This document shows positions 1 through 5,842 of a DNA stretch of 6,123 nt, piece after piece. The notes under the pieces were generated by a model. That model ran no database searches. It was not told the DNA's origin and saw only the letters and a program-made list of their open reading frames with translations. Made by a program: the position numbers and the translations under genes. Each line of letters opens with the position of its first letter. The stretch's first letter is position 1. The stretch covers positions 1-6,123 of the forward strand of contig JAPULM010000117.1 of NCBI GenBank assembly GCA_027294925.1, in the 5' to 3' direction. The stretch is from a bacterium. Its GTDB lineage: Bacteria > Tectomicrobia > Entotheonellia > Entotheonellales > Entotheonellaceae.

Positions 1-419
1 GTCAGGGCGTCAAGATATCGGCTATCCGCGTAGTCCCACCAGTGAAACTGCATCAGATCGAGCCTCTCGACGCACATCCGCCGTAGTGAGATGTCGATAT
101 TGTTTTCAACGATTTGACGGGTCATCGGTCCCGGGGCCGGAACCCACTTGGTGAAAGCCTGTAAGTCGGATAGGGCAGCCTCACCGCGTGAGGATGCCAG
201 TTGTTGCCGAAATCGTCCAATAAAATCTTCGGCAGGACCGTAGTGATCGGCCAAATCCCAGGTGGTGTAACCGGTATCCTGGTAGTCAAACATGTTCTGC
301 ACGGCCACCTGTGGATCGATCTGCCCGTGGGCGCCTGAAACTTGCCACATGCCGTTCAACAGTCTGCAAATCGACATGTCCGGGGTAAATTGAAACCGGC
401 TTGATACAGGACGTTGCAT
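1..419 (-). CDS. Aldo/keto reductase, N-terminal part (runs off the window)
   Basis: NAD(P)H-dependent reductase of the aldo/keto reductase (AKR) superfamily, expected to be a cytoplasmic TIM barrel that interconverts carbonyls and alcohols. I translated it by hand from ATG at 419; 139 full codons are open to the window edge, against about 320-350 residues for the usual family length. The AKR tetrad is visible: Asp and Tyr in WDLADHYG (near residues 56-63), Lys in FTKW (near 92), and His in LMQFHWWD (near 125). The N-terminal strand ICRLLNGMWQVSGAHG is typical of a bacterial/plastid AKR subgroup. A GAGG about 8 bases upstream of the ATG serves as ribosome binding site. It is the last visible gene of the minus-strand run, 97 bases after a deacetylase-fold gene, and is probably cotranscribed with it. 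The family is clear; the substrate cannot be told. Confidence 0.85.
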   Translation of the reverse strand, partial: MQRPVSSRFQFTPDMSICRLLNGMWQVSGAHGQIDPQVAVQNMFDYQDTGYTTWDLADHYGPAEDFIGRFRQQLASSRGEAALSDLQAFTKWVPAPGPMTRQIVENNIDISLRRMCVERLDLMQFHWWDYADSRYLDAL

Positions 420-516
420 AGTCGAGGCCTCGTCAATCTGGTGATGATGGGGAGTCGGAAGCGGCTGCCATCTTTTCCCACTCCGATGCGTGTTCGAGAT
501 CACTGCGTTGAAGTTG

Positions 517-1461
517 TCAACTCAGACTGTTGGGATAGTCTTGCCAGATGCTGGGTTCAAGGTGTAGGGTTGAGCTGGCCGGGTACTGTGCCTGCCAATA
601 CTTGGCGCACTGGGCGGCGGTTGGATTCCAGACTGCCGGAAAGTCTCGAATATGGCTGAGAACCGTCTCTAGGATGCGCAGGCGATGGCCAAAGCCGATA
701 ATGTAAGGATGTAACGTCATGCTGAAATAGCGCCCACGTTTGTACTGGGCGTCAAATTCTAGCTTGCAGTTGGTTAGGAATGGTTTGGGGTTCTCTAGTC
801 CTGATCCCAGCCCGGGTGGCGGGTACATGAGGAAATACTGATCGTTGAAATGATACGAGTATGGCAAGGTAAGAATGCAACGGTTGGTCTGGGCATCTGT
901 CACCCAATAGTACGGAATGTCGTCAGCCAGACCGTTGCCCATGTATGTGTAGCCCGCATCGATCAGTAGCGTCATGGTGTTTGGGCTGATGGCGCCGACG
1001 GCAAATGGGTCGCTCTGACGTGGAAGCGTGTAAAAGCCGCTGGGCTGCTGTCCGCTGCTCCGCAAGAGGATTTCAGTTGCAGCCTCGATGCGTTGCCTCT
1101 CCTCTTTTTTATCGAGCTGACTCACGTCTTCGTGCTTAAAGCCTAGCGCGGCGACTTCATGGCCGTTGTCAACAATCGCCTTGACGATTTCCGTATAGAT
1201 GTCAGCCATGACAGCCGGAACGGCGAAGGTCGCAGTCATAGCAAAGCGCTGTAACACGTCTAGAATACTGCTGATACCGACCTGCATGGCAAATTGCGCT
1301 GCGGCGGTGCTGAGATCAGATGGGGTGATCCCCTGCGGCCCGCTGGCAAGGCTAAGATCGACGACGAGGATGCAGGCGCACTGGTTGTCATCCGGCCATT
1401 TGACCTCGTGGTCTGCCAGACTCTTCTCATCGGAGGTGGTGTAACCGTCTTTCCAAGGCAT
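517..1461 (-). CDS. Polysaccharide-deacetylase-fold protein with degenerate active site (PuuE-like paralog)
   Basis: This 314-residue protein belongs to the NodB/CE4 polysaccharide deacetylase superfamily, nearest in style to the allantoinase-like branch. It shares the layout of the upstream neighbour: a first beta strand ILVVDLSL (31-38), GHEVAALGFKHED (100-112), a GYTYMGNGLADDIPYYW segment (170-184) and TLHPYIIGFGHR (249-260). Unlike the neighbour, the D-x-D dyad reads D35-L-S37, and the H-x3-H metal pair reads L106 and H110, so one Asp and one metal His are missing. His251-Pro252 is kept. No signal peptide is seen. The ATG at 1461 has GGGGAG 9 bases upstream. The gene follows its paralog by 40 bases and stops with TGA. 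It may be a regulatory or scaffold partner of the paralog, or an enzyme working without the usual metal site; PuuE allantoinase is a precedent for altered metal residues in this superfamily. The fold is secure and the activity is open. Confidence 0.85.
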   Translation of the reverse strand: MPWKDGYTTSDEKSLADHEVKWPDDNQCACILVVDLSLASGPQGITPSDLSTAAAQFAMQVGISSILDVLQRFAMTATFAVPAVMADIYTEIVKAIVDNGHEVAALGFKHEDVSQLDKKEERQRIEAATEILLRSSGQQPSGFYTLPRQSDPFAVGAISPNTMTLLIDAGYTYMGNGLADDIPYYWVTDAQTNRCILTLPYSYHFNDQYFLMYPPPGLGSGLENPKPFLTNCKLEFDAQYKRGRYFSMTLHPYIIGFGHRLRILETVLSHIRDFPAVWNPTAAQCAKYWQAQYPASSTLHLEPSIWQDYPNSLS

Positions 1462-1501
1462 GCTGACATGCTCCCCTGGATCATTAAATCAAGCCCACAC
1501 C

Positions 1502-2383
1502 TCAAGCGCTAGGAGGTGGAAAATGCTCGAAACAGTAGCGTGCCAATTCTTCACAAGTCGGGAACCAGACACCGGGTAACGATTTCATTCGGGCAATAAA
1601 GCGGTCTAGCGTTGCTATTCGCAGAGCGTGGCCGGATATGAATGGATGCATGCAGATGTTCAAGTAGCTGCCCTGCTGGTAAAGATACTCAAATGCCTCC
1701 CACCAGATATCCACAACATACTGCGGATCGACTAGTCGTTGTCCTGCCGGTCCGCTTCCGACCCAGCCAAAATTGAAGAACATGGCATCGTCAATGGCGT
1801 AGTGAAAGGGAAAATTCAACAGGTGGTTTTCCTGCCTAGCGTCGGCTACGTAATAGGGCAAATGATCAGCGACGCCATTTGAGGTGTAGATGTACCCCAG
1901 TTGTTTGAGCAATGCTGCTGTATGATGGCTTCGCGTGCCAACCGGGCGGTGACCGGTCAGGTGTTCTAGGGCTTGAGTGGATTTTACCAGATGGTCGTAT
2001 TCGACCTGTTGGTCGGCCGGCACCTGATGCTCCCACATGTGGTCGGCGATCTCGTGGCCGGCCGCAGCCGCAGCGACGAGCGCTTGCGGATAAAGCTCAC
2101 AGATGCGTCCCGGCGTAAAAATGGTTGCCTTAATGCCGTGGGCGTCGAAGAGTTCAAGCAGGCGCCAGATGCCGACGCGGCCGCCGAATTCGCCTTTGGC
2201 GAGCTGCATGGGCGGCTCGTTGCTCAGACGCCGTAGGAGCATGGCATCAAAATCGACCGTCAGGTTGACCGCCATGCGGGTGCCCGTCGGGTAGGAAAAT
2301 GGGTCGATATGGATGTGCCGGGCGCGATTGAGCTCAGCAGCCGCACGGAGTTCTTGCAATTCAACGGTTAACTTGCCGGTCAT
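1502..2383 (-). CDS. Polysaccharide deacetylase family hydrolase, catalytic residues intact
   Basis: This 293-residue NodB/CE4-superfamily hydrolase is expected to cleave an amide (N-acetyl or cyclic amide) with a metal ion. Seen motifs: LTVDFDAML with D44-F-D46 (catalytic base plus metal Asp), GHEIADHMWEHQ with the H115-x3-H119 metal pair, VGTRSHH with R151 (motif 3), SNGVADHLPYY (168-178) and CMHPFISGHALR with H246 (motif 5). It has no signal peptide or membrane segment, so it is probably cytoplasmic. That favours a small-molecule amide substrate over cell-wall glycan, as in PuuE-type allantoinases. The ATG at 2383 has AAAGAGA about 7-8 bases upstream. It lies 56 bases after the selenoprotein B family gene and 40 bases before its own degenerate paralog, consistent with one operon. 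TGA is its stop codon, which shows that TGA still terminates in this genome. The exact substrate is unknown. Confidence 0.88.
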   Translation of the reverse strand: MTGKLTVELQELRAAAELNRARHIHIDPFSYPTGTRMAVNLTVDFDAMLLRRLSNEPPMQLAKGEFGGRVGIWRLLELFDAHGIKATIFTPGRICELYPQALVAAAAAGHEIADHMWEHQVPADQQVEYDHLVKSTQALEHLTGHRPVGTRSHHTAALLKQLGYIYTSNGVADHLPYYVADARQENHLLNFPFHYAIDDAMFFNFGWVGSGPAGQRLVDPQYVVDIWWEAFEYLYQQGSYLNICMHPFISGHALRIATLDRFIARMKSLPGVWFPTCEELARYCFEHFPPPSA

Positions 2384-2439
2384 AACGTTGTCTCTTTATT
2401 GCAAATGCACCACACGGCTGATCTAAACCGTCATCAGGG

Positions 2440-3537
2440 CTAGACAAATTTGCCAGATGCCCGCAGCTCCATGACGGCCACGGCGTTGACGATTTCCCGC
2501 AACTGATCCAGGATACCGCCATCCAGCAGGCTGCTAAGTTGTTCGAGGCGGTCGATCTGCTGGCGATAAGCGCCGGCTAAGCCTTGTAAGGGTGTGGCGT
2601 TTGCCGCTTCTTGGGCCAGGCGCTGTTGCATGTATGTTTTGTAGACCTGGGCCGCCTGTACGACCGCATCAAGGGCGTCGCCAATAGCTTCCGCTTGCGG
2701 ATGTCGAGGGCCCTGTGAGGTAGTCTGGAAAACCGCCTCTTCCTGAATCGGAAAACGCCGCCAGCGATATGGCAGTTCGACAATGGTTCCCGGTGCTTGG
2801 ATGGCCGCAATCGCTTGCAGGGCGGCGGTGAGGATAGCACGTTGTTGCTGCGGTTTGCCTGCTTCACCAACCTGATTGCCGGCCGGAAAACGCAACGCGA
2901 TGGCGCGCGGCGCCCCAATTGAGGCGGTGATGTGGGGCTGCACGGACATCGAAATGGTCGCCACGCCCACGCCTTCAACGGCATTTTGCAGCAGTCCGAC
3001 GGACCGGTGACAGATGGGTCAACCGCAAGTCATGAACAACAGATCCGCCCCCCCGTCTTTGATGCGTTGCGTCAACTCGGGAATGGTTTCCCGCACCAGG
3101 TGTCCCGGATCCGGGTTAAAGCCCATGATGGTGTAAGCGGTCGGCGCAATAGCGCCGATGACGCCCTGCTCACGCAGCTCCCGTAGGCGGTCGAGGGGGA
3201 ACATACAGTTGACGTCGCGGTCGGCATCGACGTGGTTGTAGTGGGTGTGCGTAATGGCGAGGTCGGCTGTATCGACGTCGGTCGGGATCTCACGGTACGA
3301 CCAGTCACCATGCGCGCTATCGACATCAAAAGGCGGATCGGAACGCAGGTGGACGCCACCGGAGGTAAACAGGCTCACCACGCATTCGGACAGCGGCTTG
3401 CTCACCGGTGTCCAGTTGAGCTGCTCATTGCGCAAATGCTTGGTGCCGGTATGACCGGTATTGATACGTTCGACCCAGGTGGCAAATTTTTGCTGCTCGG
3501 CCGGGGTGAATTCCCAGGTTTTGTATGCCACCGTCAT
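2440..3537 (-). CDS. Glycine/sarcosine/betaine/D-proline reductase selenoprotein B family protein, Sec at residue 173
   Basis: Read through one in-frame TGA (3021-3019), this is a single 365-residue protein. Characterised GrdB and PrdB relatives use Sec to split C-N bonds of glycine, betaine, sarcosine or D-proline. The segment before the TGA carries GGVHLRSDPPF (60-70), THTHYNHVDADRDVN (97-110) and FPLDRLRELREQGVIGAIAP (113-132). The TGA sits in FMTCG-U-PICHRSVG, so Sec173 and Cys176 form a U-x-x-C redox pair with Cys171 nearby. The sequence continues in the same frame with typical family text such as PRAIALRFPAGNQVGEAG. The ATG at 3537 is preferred to upstream in-frame starts because AAAGG lies 9 bases before it and homologous-looking sequence begins there. 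The stop is TAG. It leads the run of deacetylase and reductase genes. No GrdA- or pyruvoyl-type partner lies in the window, so its substrate is unknown. The alternative is a pseudogene with one nonsense mutation, unlikely given the exact redox placement and the SECIS-like hairpin. Confidence 0.87.
2989..3021 (-). promoter_or_regulatory. Sec UGA codon and SECIS-like hairpin in the selenoprotein B family gene
   Basis: After the UGA (3021-3019) come 18 bases, then an apical loop GUC (3000-2998). The loop closes a 6-bp stem, CGGUCC (3006-3001) with GGACUG (2997-2992), including one G-U pair. Past one C-C mismatch the stem extends by two more pairs (3009-3008 with 2990-2989). Bacterial SECIS elements are coding-region hairpins just downstream of the UGA, with a G at the start of a small apical loop, bound by SelB. 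The position and the loop G agree with that. Folding was done by eye. Confidence 0.7.
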
Positions 3538-3616
3538 CTCATACGACCTTTCGATTGGGGATGTCTGGGCAGATGGATTGCATGCTACAGTATCATTTTT
3601 TGACCAGGTTGGGAAA

Positions 3617-3645
3617 ATAAAAGGGATTTTGTGAGCGGAAGTCAA
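3617..3645 (-). promoter_or_regulatory. Candidate sigma-70 promoter for the selenoprotein B family operon
   Basis: On the minus strand TTGACT (3645-3640, five of six to the -35 consensus) is followed after 17 bases by TTTTAT (3622-3617, four of six to the -10 consensus). It ends about 80 bases before the ATG at 3537. It lies in the 217-base gap after the DsbA-like gene, so the downstream genes could be transcribed separately from the DsbA-like gene. This rests on sequence match only. Confidence 0.4.
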
Positions 3646-3655
3646 GGCGGGCCCA

Positions 3656-3719
3656 CGCGGGCAACAACCGCGAAAAAGGCGCTGCTGTTTTCGGCCGCTC
3701 CGAATTTGGTTTGCCCGCG
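3656..3719. repeat. Perfect 9-bp inverted repeat with nested hairpin between the two selenoprotein genes
   Basis: CGCGGGCAA (3656-3664) is the exact reverse complement of TTGCCCGCG (3711-3719), with 46 bases between. Inside it CGAAAA (3671-3676) pairs with TTTTCG (3688-3693), so the transcript could form a stem with a nested stem. It starts about 35 bases after the TAG of the DsbA-like gene and lies upstream of the candidate promoter. It could be a terminator or RNA-processing structure, although no clear U-tract follows on the minus strand. Confidence 0.4.
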
Positions 3720-3754
3720 CAGGATCTTGAGATTCTAGAATGGCGTACTGGAAT

Positions 3755-4561
3755 CTATTTTGTTTCGGCTGCTTTGGCTTTGATGCCCTGGGCAGCGGCA
3801 GTCAGCGCCCGATCAATTTGAGCCTTAAAGGCAGAAAATGGTTGGGCGCCGCGAATGAACGAAATCCCCTTCACCTTGCTCGGATCGTTGGGGTCGGTAC
3901 GGCCCAGAATAAAACTAGGAGTTCCCGAGGTACCGCCCTTTTGGCCTTCGGCCATATCTTGCCGGATATTTTTGGCATATTTGCCACTCTTCAGACACGT
4001 TTCAAAAGCGGCGACGTCAAGCCCTAGTGCTTCAGCGTGCCCATTGAACGGCTCTAGTTTTCGTTGATTGGCAAAAAACCGCTCGTGCATCTCCCAGAAT
4101 TTGCCCTGCTCCTGGGCGCAGTGGGTGGCCTCTGACGCCTTGAAGGCTAGTGGGTGAATCGCTTCAAGGGGGAAATCAAGGACAGCGTATTTGAGTTTAC
4201 CGGTGCTGATGTACGCCTTGTCGATCTGCGGATACGTCCCACGGACGTGGCGGCCACAGAAGGGTCACTGGTAGTCGGTGAACTCGATCAAGGTGAGCAT
4301 GGCCGTTTTCTCACCTTTGACCGGATTGTCGCGCAGATTAAAAACCATGCCACTGACGTCGGGAGCAGCGCGGCGCTGGGGTCGACGTGCCTGCAGGAGC
4401 TTAAGAAGCTCCTGCAGGTCTTTCCGGATTGCCTGCTGCCCTTCCTTGAGCGCTTTGATTTCCTGTCTTAAATCCAGTTCCGGCTGTTGGGCAATACCGT
4501 TTGTTGCAAGCATAAACAGTAGCGCAAATGCACTCAAAACTATTCGGCCCCTTGTGGTCAT
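3755..4561 (-). CDS. Secreted DsbA-family thiol oxidoreductase with Sec in the active site (U-P-F-C, Sec99)
   Basis: Read through an in-frame TGA (4267-4265), this is one 268-residue thioredoxin-fold protein. In order it has a signal peptide (basic MTTRGR, hydrophobic core to about residue 21, likely cut after GIA near 24), a charged coiled-coil segment (about 29-58), a basic linker, and a DsbA-like domain. The strand LTLIEFTDYQ leads into U99-P-F-C102, where Cys-based relatives have C-P-F-C or C-P-Y-C. The rest is canonical: DFPLEAIHP, a helical insert with HCAQEQGKFWEMHERFF, and the cis-proline loop TSGTPSF with Pro215. Cys148 and Cys189 are extra. It should act outside the cytoplasmic membrane in thiol-disulfide exchange. 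AAGGAGG precedes ATG 4561 by 9 bases; the adjacent TTG at 4564 is an alternative start. The stop is TAG. Sec here would raise reactivity. Recruitment by the neighbouring operon is possible but not shown. A nonsense-mutated pseudogene is the less likely alternative. Confidence 0.88.
4235..4267 (-). promoter_or_regulatory. Sec UGA codon and SECIS-like hairpin in the DsbA-like gene
   Basis: After the UGA (4267-4265) come 18 bases, then an apical loop GUCC (4246-4243) closed by the perfect stem CCAC (4250-4247) with GUGG (4242-4239). Past a two-base bulge (4238-4237), GC pairs could extend it (4252-4251 with 4236-4235). An alternative pairing is CCACG with CGUGG and a two-base loop. Spacing and loop start (GUC) match the hairpin in the other selenoprotein gene. 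Folding was done by eye. Confidence 0.65.
4390..4418. repeat. Perfect 13-bp palindrome inside the DsbA-like coding region
   Basis: CCTGCAGGAGCTT (4390-4402) and AAGCTCCTGCAGG (4406-4418) are exact reverse complements separated by AAG. On the coding strand they specify the coiled-coil stretch LQELLKLLQ. The mRNA would form a strong 13-bp hairpin about 120 bases upstream of the Sec UGA codon. Repetitive Leu/Gln codons could give this by chance or local duplication; the role is unknown. Confidence 0.6.
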
Positions 4562-4803
4562 CAAGCCAACCCTCCTTGCCAGCTATGCCTGGCGTGTTAC
4601 CATGTTGTTCCGTACGAAACGCAGGATTTAAGTTTATCACATAAATCGAAATGGAGCCGTTCGATGCTAAGGAAACATTGTCTTATTAATATGATAGCCA
4701 TTACAGTTTTGACATAAAGGCTGCCTTGACGCTGTAGGCTTGCAACATCTACATTCAGACAGGAAATCGATTCCCGAAGTGGGTTGAATTGATCGTTAAA
4801 GGA

Positions 4804-4859
4804 TACCATATGGCCTCAACTGACAGTTACCATATGGTTAAACGGGTGCTATAGCTATA
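4804..4859. repeat. Operator-like cluster: repeated TACCATATGG and flanking palindromes
   Basis: TACCATATGG occurs at 4804-4813 and again at 4828-4837, 24 bases apart. The second copy forms the perfect palindrome ACCATATGGT (4829-4838). Between them lies the inverted repeat AACTG-A-CAGTT (4818-4828). Just after is the palindrome TATAGCTATA (4850-4859), whose ends resemble -10 boxes. Such an arrangement fits binding sites of a dimeric regulator for the gene starting at 4935. No regulator gene lies in the window. Confidence 0.4.
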
Positions 4860-4889
4860 ACCAAACAACCAAACAAAACCATCTGCTGA

Positions 4890-4917
4890 TACCGCAAACG
4901 ACTGCGGGTTTGTGGTA
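4890..4917 (+). promoter_or_regulatory. 5' leader hairpin directly before the isomerase ribosome binding site
   Basis: TACCGCAAAC (4890-4899) pairs along its full 10 bases with GTTTGTGGTA (4908-4917), counting one G-U pair, around an 8-base loop. The A-rich tract and the AAGGG ribosome binding site follow at once, before the ATG at 4935. It could protect the mRNA 5' end or modulate translation. Function is inferred. Confidence 0.45.
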
Positions 4918-4934
4918 CAAAAAAGGGTAAAACC

Positions 4935-5759
4935 ATGACGATTCAAGAGCGTATCGGCGTCGATATTGGGGTTAAGACATCCATTGAGGATGGCATCAGC
5001 TGGGCGGCCGAAAACGGGATACGTTTTGTCGACTTCCGACTTGAAACGGGACCCGATGCGTTTACCAGGCTTACCCCTGATCGGTGTCAGGCTATTCGTC
5101 AGCAGGCGGAACAGGCTGGGGTCACCATTGGCCTGCATACCCTTTCTGCGGTCAATATCGCCGAATTCTCACCGCATCTTGCGCAAGCTGCCGATCATTA
5201 TCTTAGGTCATATATTGATGTTGCCAAGTTGATTAACGCTGCTTGGGTCGAGGTGCATGCGGGCTATCATTTTACCAGCGATGTTGAACAACGTATGGCG
5301 GCCGGACTTGAGCGTTTGAAACGGGCGGTAGCTTATGCCGAAACACAAGGCGTGACCCTGTTACTCGAAAATATGAACTGGGAGCCGGATCATGCCGAAG
5401 TGCATTATCTCGGCCATAATCTAGAGGAGTGTCATTACTATTTCGATGCGATCGATTCCTCTCACCTACGCTGGGCCTTTACGGTCAATCATGCCGATTT
5501 AGTACCGGAAGGCATTGACGGCTTTATCGATGAGATGAGTCTGGCCCGTTGTGAGGAGGTACGTTTAGCGGATAGTCATGGCCAATACGAAGAGCACTTA
5601 GTTCCGGGCGAAGGACGTATTGACTTCCAACAGATGTTCCGTCGCATCGAGAGTGACCGGCAATTCAACGGTCATTACATGTGCGCCTTTGGTTCACTTA
5701 CGGTGATGTTAGAGGGACGCCACTATCTCATCAGGCAAGCGGAAGCCGCTATGGCCTGA
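4935..5759 (+). CDS. Sugar phosphate isomerase/epimerase-like TIM-barrel protein
   Basis: This 274-residue protein has the xylose-isomerase-like TIM-barrel fold (the family holding IolE, IolI and tagatose epimerases). Recognisable strands are IRFVDFRLE (29-37), TIGLHTL (64-70), WVEVHAGYHF (104-113), LLLENMNWE (142-150), WAFTVNHADL (180-189), EVRLADSHG (208-216), HLVPGEGRIDF (221-231) and GHYMCAFGS (246-254). Family members usually bind a metal with Glu, Asp, His and Glu. Here Glu145 is kept, but the Asp of the usual DxGH reads T183-V-N-H186, the usual His of the next strand reads R210, and the last Glu is not evident near A251-F252. His221, common in the loop before the conserved GxG, is present. 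The substrate is unknown and the metal site may be altered. The ATG at 4935 has AAGGG 7 bases upstream. It is divergent from the selenoprotein genes and stands alone. Fold confident, activity not. Confidence 0.85.
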   Translation: MTIQERIGVDIGVKTSIEDGISWAAENGIRFVDFRLETGPDAFTRLTPDRCQAIRQQAEQAGVTIGLHTLSAVNIAEFSPHLAQAADHYLRSYIDVAKLINAAWVEVHAGYHFTSDVEQRMAAGLERLKRAVAYAETQGVTLLLENMNWEPDHAEVHYLGHNLEECHYYFDAIDSSHLRWAFTVNHADLVPEGIDGFIDEMSLARCEEVRLADSHGQYEEHLVPGEGRIDFQQMFRRIESDRQFNGHYMCAFGSLTVMLEGRHYLIRQAEAAMA

Positions 5760-5795
5760 GGTTTTTTGGGACCTCTGTTGTCTTCTTTTGTCTTT
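5758..5795 (+). terminator. Possible weak terminator after the isomerase-like gene
   Basis: GAGGT (5758-5762, overlapping the stop codon) can pair with ACCTC (5771-5775), followed by a T-rich stretch to about 5795. The stem is short and the T-run is interrupted, so it is weak. It lies in the 83-base gap between converging genes, where a terminator is expected. Confidence 0.3.
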
Positions 5796-5842
5796 CGTAC
5801 AGCGGGCAGAAGTCTAAGGTCGCTCTGTATCGTTGATCACAT

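Larger units (their letters stand above)
4562..4934. promoter_or_regulatory. Divergent intergenic control region (373 bases, no gene seen)
   Basis: This region separates the minus-strand DsbA-like gene from the plus-strand isomerase-like gene. I see no credible coding frame in it. It is more A+T-rich than the flanking genes. On the plus side TTGACG (4726-4731) with TACATT 18 bases on (4750-4755) is a weak promoter candidate, and a second TTGACA lies at 4709-4714. Next to the DsbA-like ribosome binding site a small hairpin is possible, GCCAG (4578-4582) with CTGGC (4589-4593). Repeats at 4804-4859 and a hairpin at 4890-4917 are listed separately. Confidence 0.5.

Noticed and set aside
433..519. 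Read-through of the TGA ending the downstream deacetylase-fold gene (519-517), which stays open for about 27 codons to another TGA at 435-433.
   Set aside because: The TGA is not in a redox motif, no Cys follows in a C-x-x-C-like position, and the extension looks unlike the family. It reads as a normal stop.
2577..2984. Minus-strand frame starting at 2984, overlapping the second half of the selenoprotein B family gene.
   Set aside because: It is Arg/Pro-rich, out-of-frame shadow text over a clearly conserved coding segment.
2440..3537. Treating the GrdB-like gene (and likewise the DsbA-like gene) as a nonsense pseudogene.
   Set aside because: Both TGAs fall on the redox Cys/Sec position, no other lesions are seen, and both have SECIS-like hairpins at the same distance. 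Two independent coincidences of this type are unlikely.
3538..3645. A 36-residue N-terminal extension of the selenoprotein B family protein, starting at 3645.
   Set aside because: It covers the candidate promoter, has no good ribosome binding site, and does not look like family sequence. The ATG at 3537 has AAAGG at proper spacing.
4597..4809. A minus-strand frame of 70 residues in the divergent intergenic region.
   Set aside because: There is no recognisable domain or good ribosome binding site, and the composition fits non-coding control DNA.
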